Shown here: positions 38,544-38,965 of the stretch, in pieces
How the letters are laid out: the number at the start of each line of letters is the position of its first letter
Numbering within the stretch: the stretch's first letter is position 1
Assembly: GCA_021828255.1 (NCBI GenBank)
Contig: JAKASB010000002.1
Location: 1 to 38,965 of the forward strand
Direction of reading: 5' to 3'
DNA: 38,965 nucleotides
Source: a bacterium
GTDB lineage: Bacteria > SZUA-79 > Acidulodesulfobacterales > Acidulodesulfobacteraceae
Position numbers and translations under genes: made by a program
The notes under the pieces: generated by a model
Seen by the model: the letters and a program-made list of their open reading frames with translations, nothing else
The model's database searches: none
What the model was told of the DNA's origin: nothing

Positions 38544-38965
38544 AATATTTATAGATACAAATGTTTTAGTATATGCTTTTGATATATCTGCAGGAATAAA
38601 GCATGAAAAAGCTAAAAAGATAGTAGAAAATTGCTGGCGTTTAGAAAACGGCATTATCAGTATCCAAGTTCTGGAAGAATTTTTTGTGTGCTTAACGAAG
38701 AAAATCCCCGCTCCCGTAGATTCAATTGCAGTTAAGCAAATAATAAGAGACTTCTTGAAATGGGGAACCGTGGCTATCGACGGTGATATGATACTTGAAG
38801 CTATAGATGTAAGTATCAGGCATAAATTTTCATTCTGGGATTCATTGATTATAGTGTCGGCTGTTTCCGGCAGAGCAAATATAATATTTTCCGAAGACCT
38901 CTCCGATAGCCAAACCATTGAGGGAATTGTTATTAAAAATCCGTTTATTGTTGATAAAAACAACA
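38531..38965 (+). CDS. PIN-domain toxin (VapC-like), 3' truncated by window end
   Basis: Manual translation MKDDKIFIDTNVLVYAFDIS...ISIQVLEEFFV...FWDSLIIVSAV...NIIFSEDLSD; open to the window edge, hence absent from ORF track. Confidence 0.92.

Noticed and set aside
38394-38963. 189-aa minus-strand ORF opposite the VapBC-type genes
   Set aside because: Antisense to two well-supported ORFs; no recognisable domain.

Overview
This window is a gene-dense, AT-rich bacterial chromosome segment. An LptD homologue makes a Gram-negative host likely; an uncultured deltaproteobacterial-type lineage is a guess only.

Contents in order:
- The 3' end of tuf.
- A complete S10-spc-alpha ribosomal supercluster (rpsJ to rplQ, with secY, adk, map, infA, rpmJ, rpoA). 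rpmD (L30) is missing from its usual slot.
- A complete trpEGDCFBA operon followed by accD and folC.
- lptD, dTDP-sugar genes (rfbB, rfbD), a DUF502 protein, rsmE, smc and ftsY.
- A minus-strand hsp20, then purM, purN and a CDF metal transporter.
- An uncharacterised coiled-coil protein.
- A VapBC-type toxin-antitoxin pair cut off by the window end.

I saw no tRNA, rRNA, CRISPR array, prophage or transposase gene. Most of the window is ordinary core genome, and I found no convincing new multi-gene system.

The signals most worth following up:
- Two near-identical 24-nt perfect palindromes in the ribosomal region, differing by a compensatory base pair.
- A multi-half-site operator overlapping the vapBC promoter.
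- A 30-bp near-perfect inverted repeat in the hsp20 leader.
- Promoters placed so that trpE and purM would be leaderless.
- A contrast in translation starts between the ribosomal block (strong SD, often UUG) and the trp/acc/fol block (no SD, AUG).
- A CDF transporter with an Asn/Asp-Asp/Asp metal site suggesting Mn(II).
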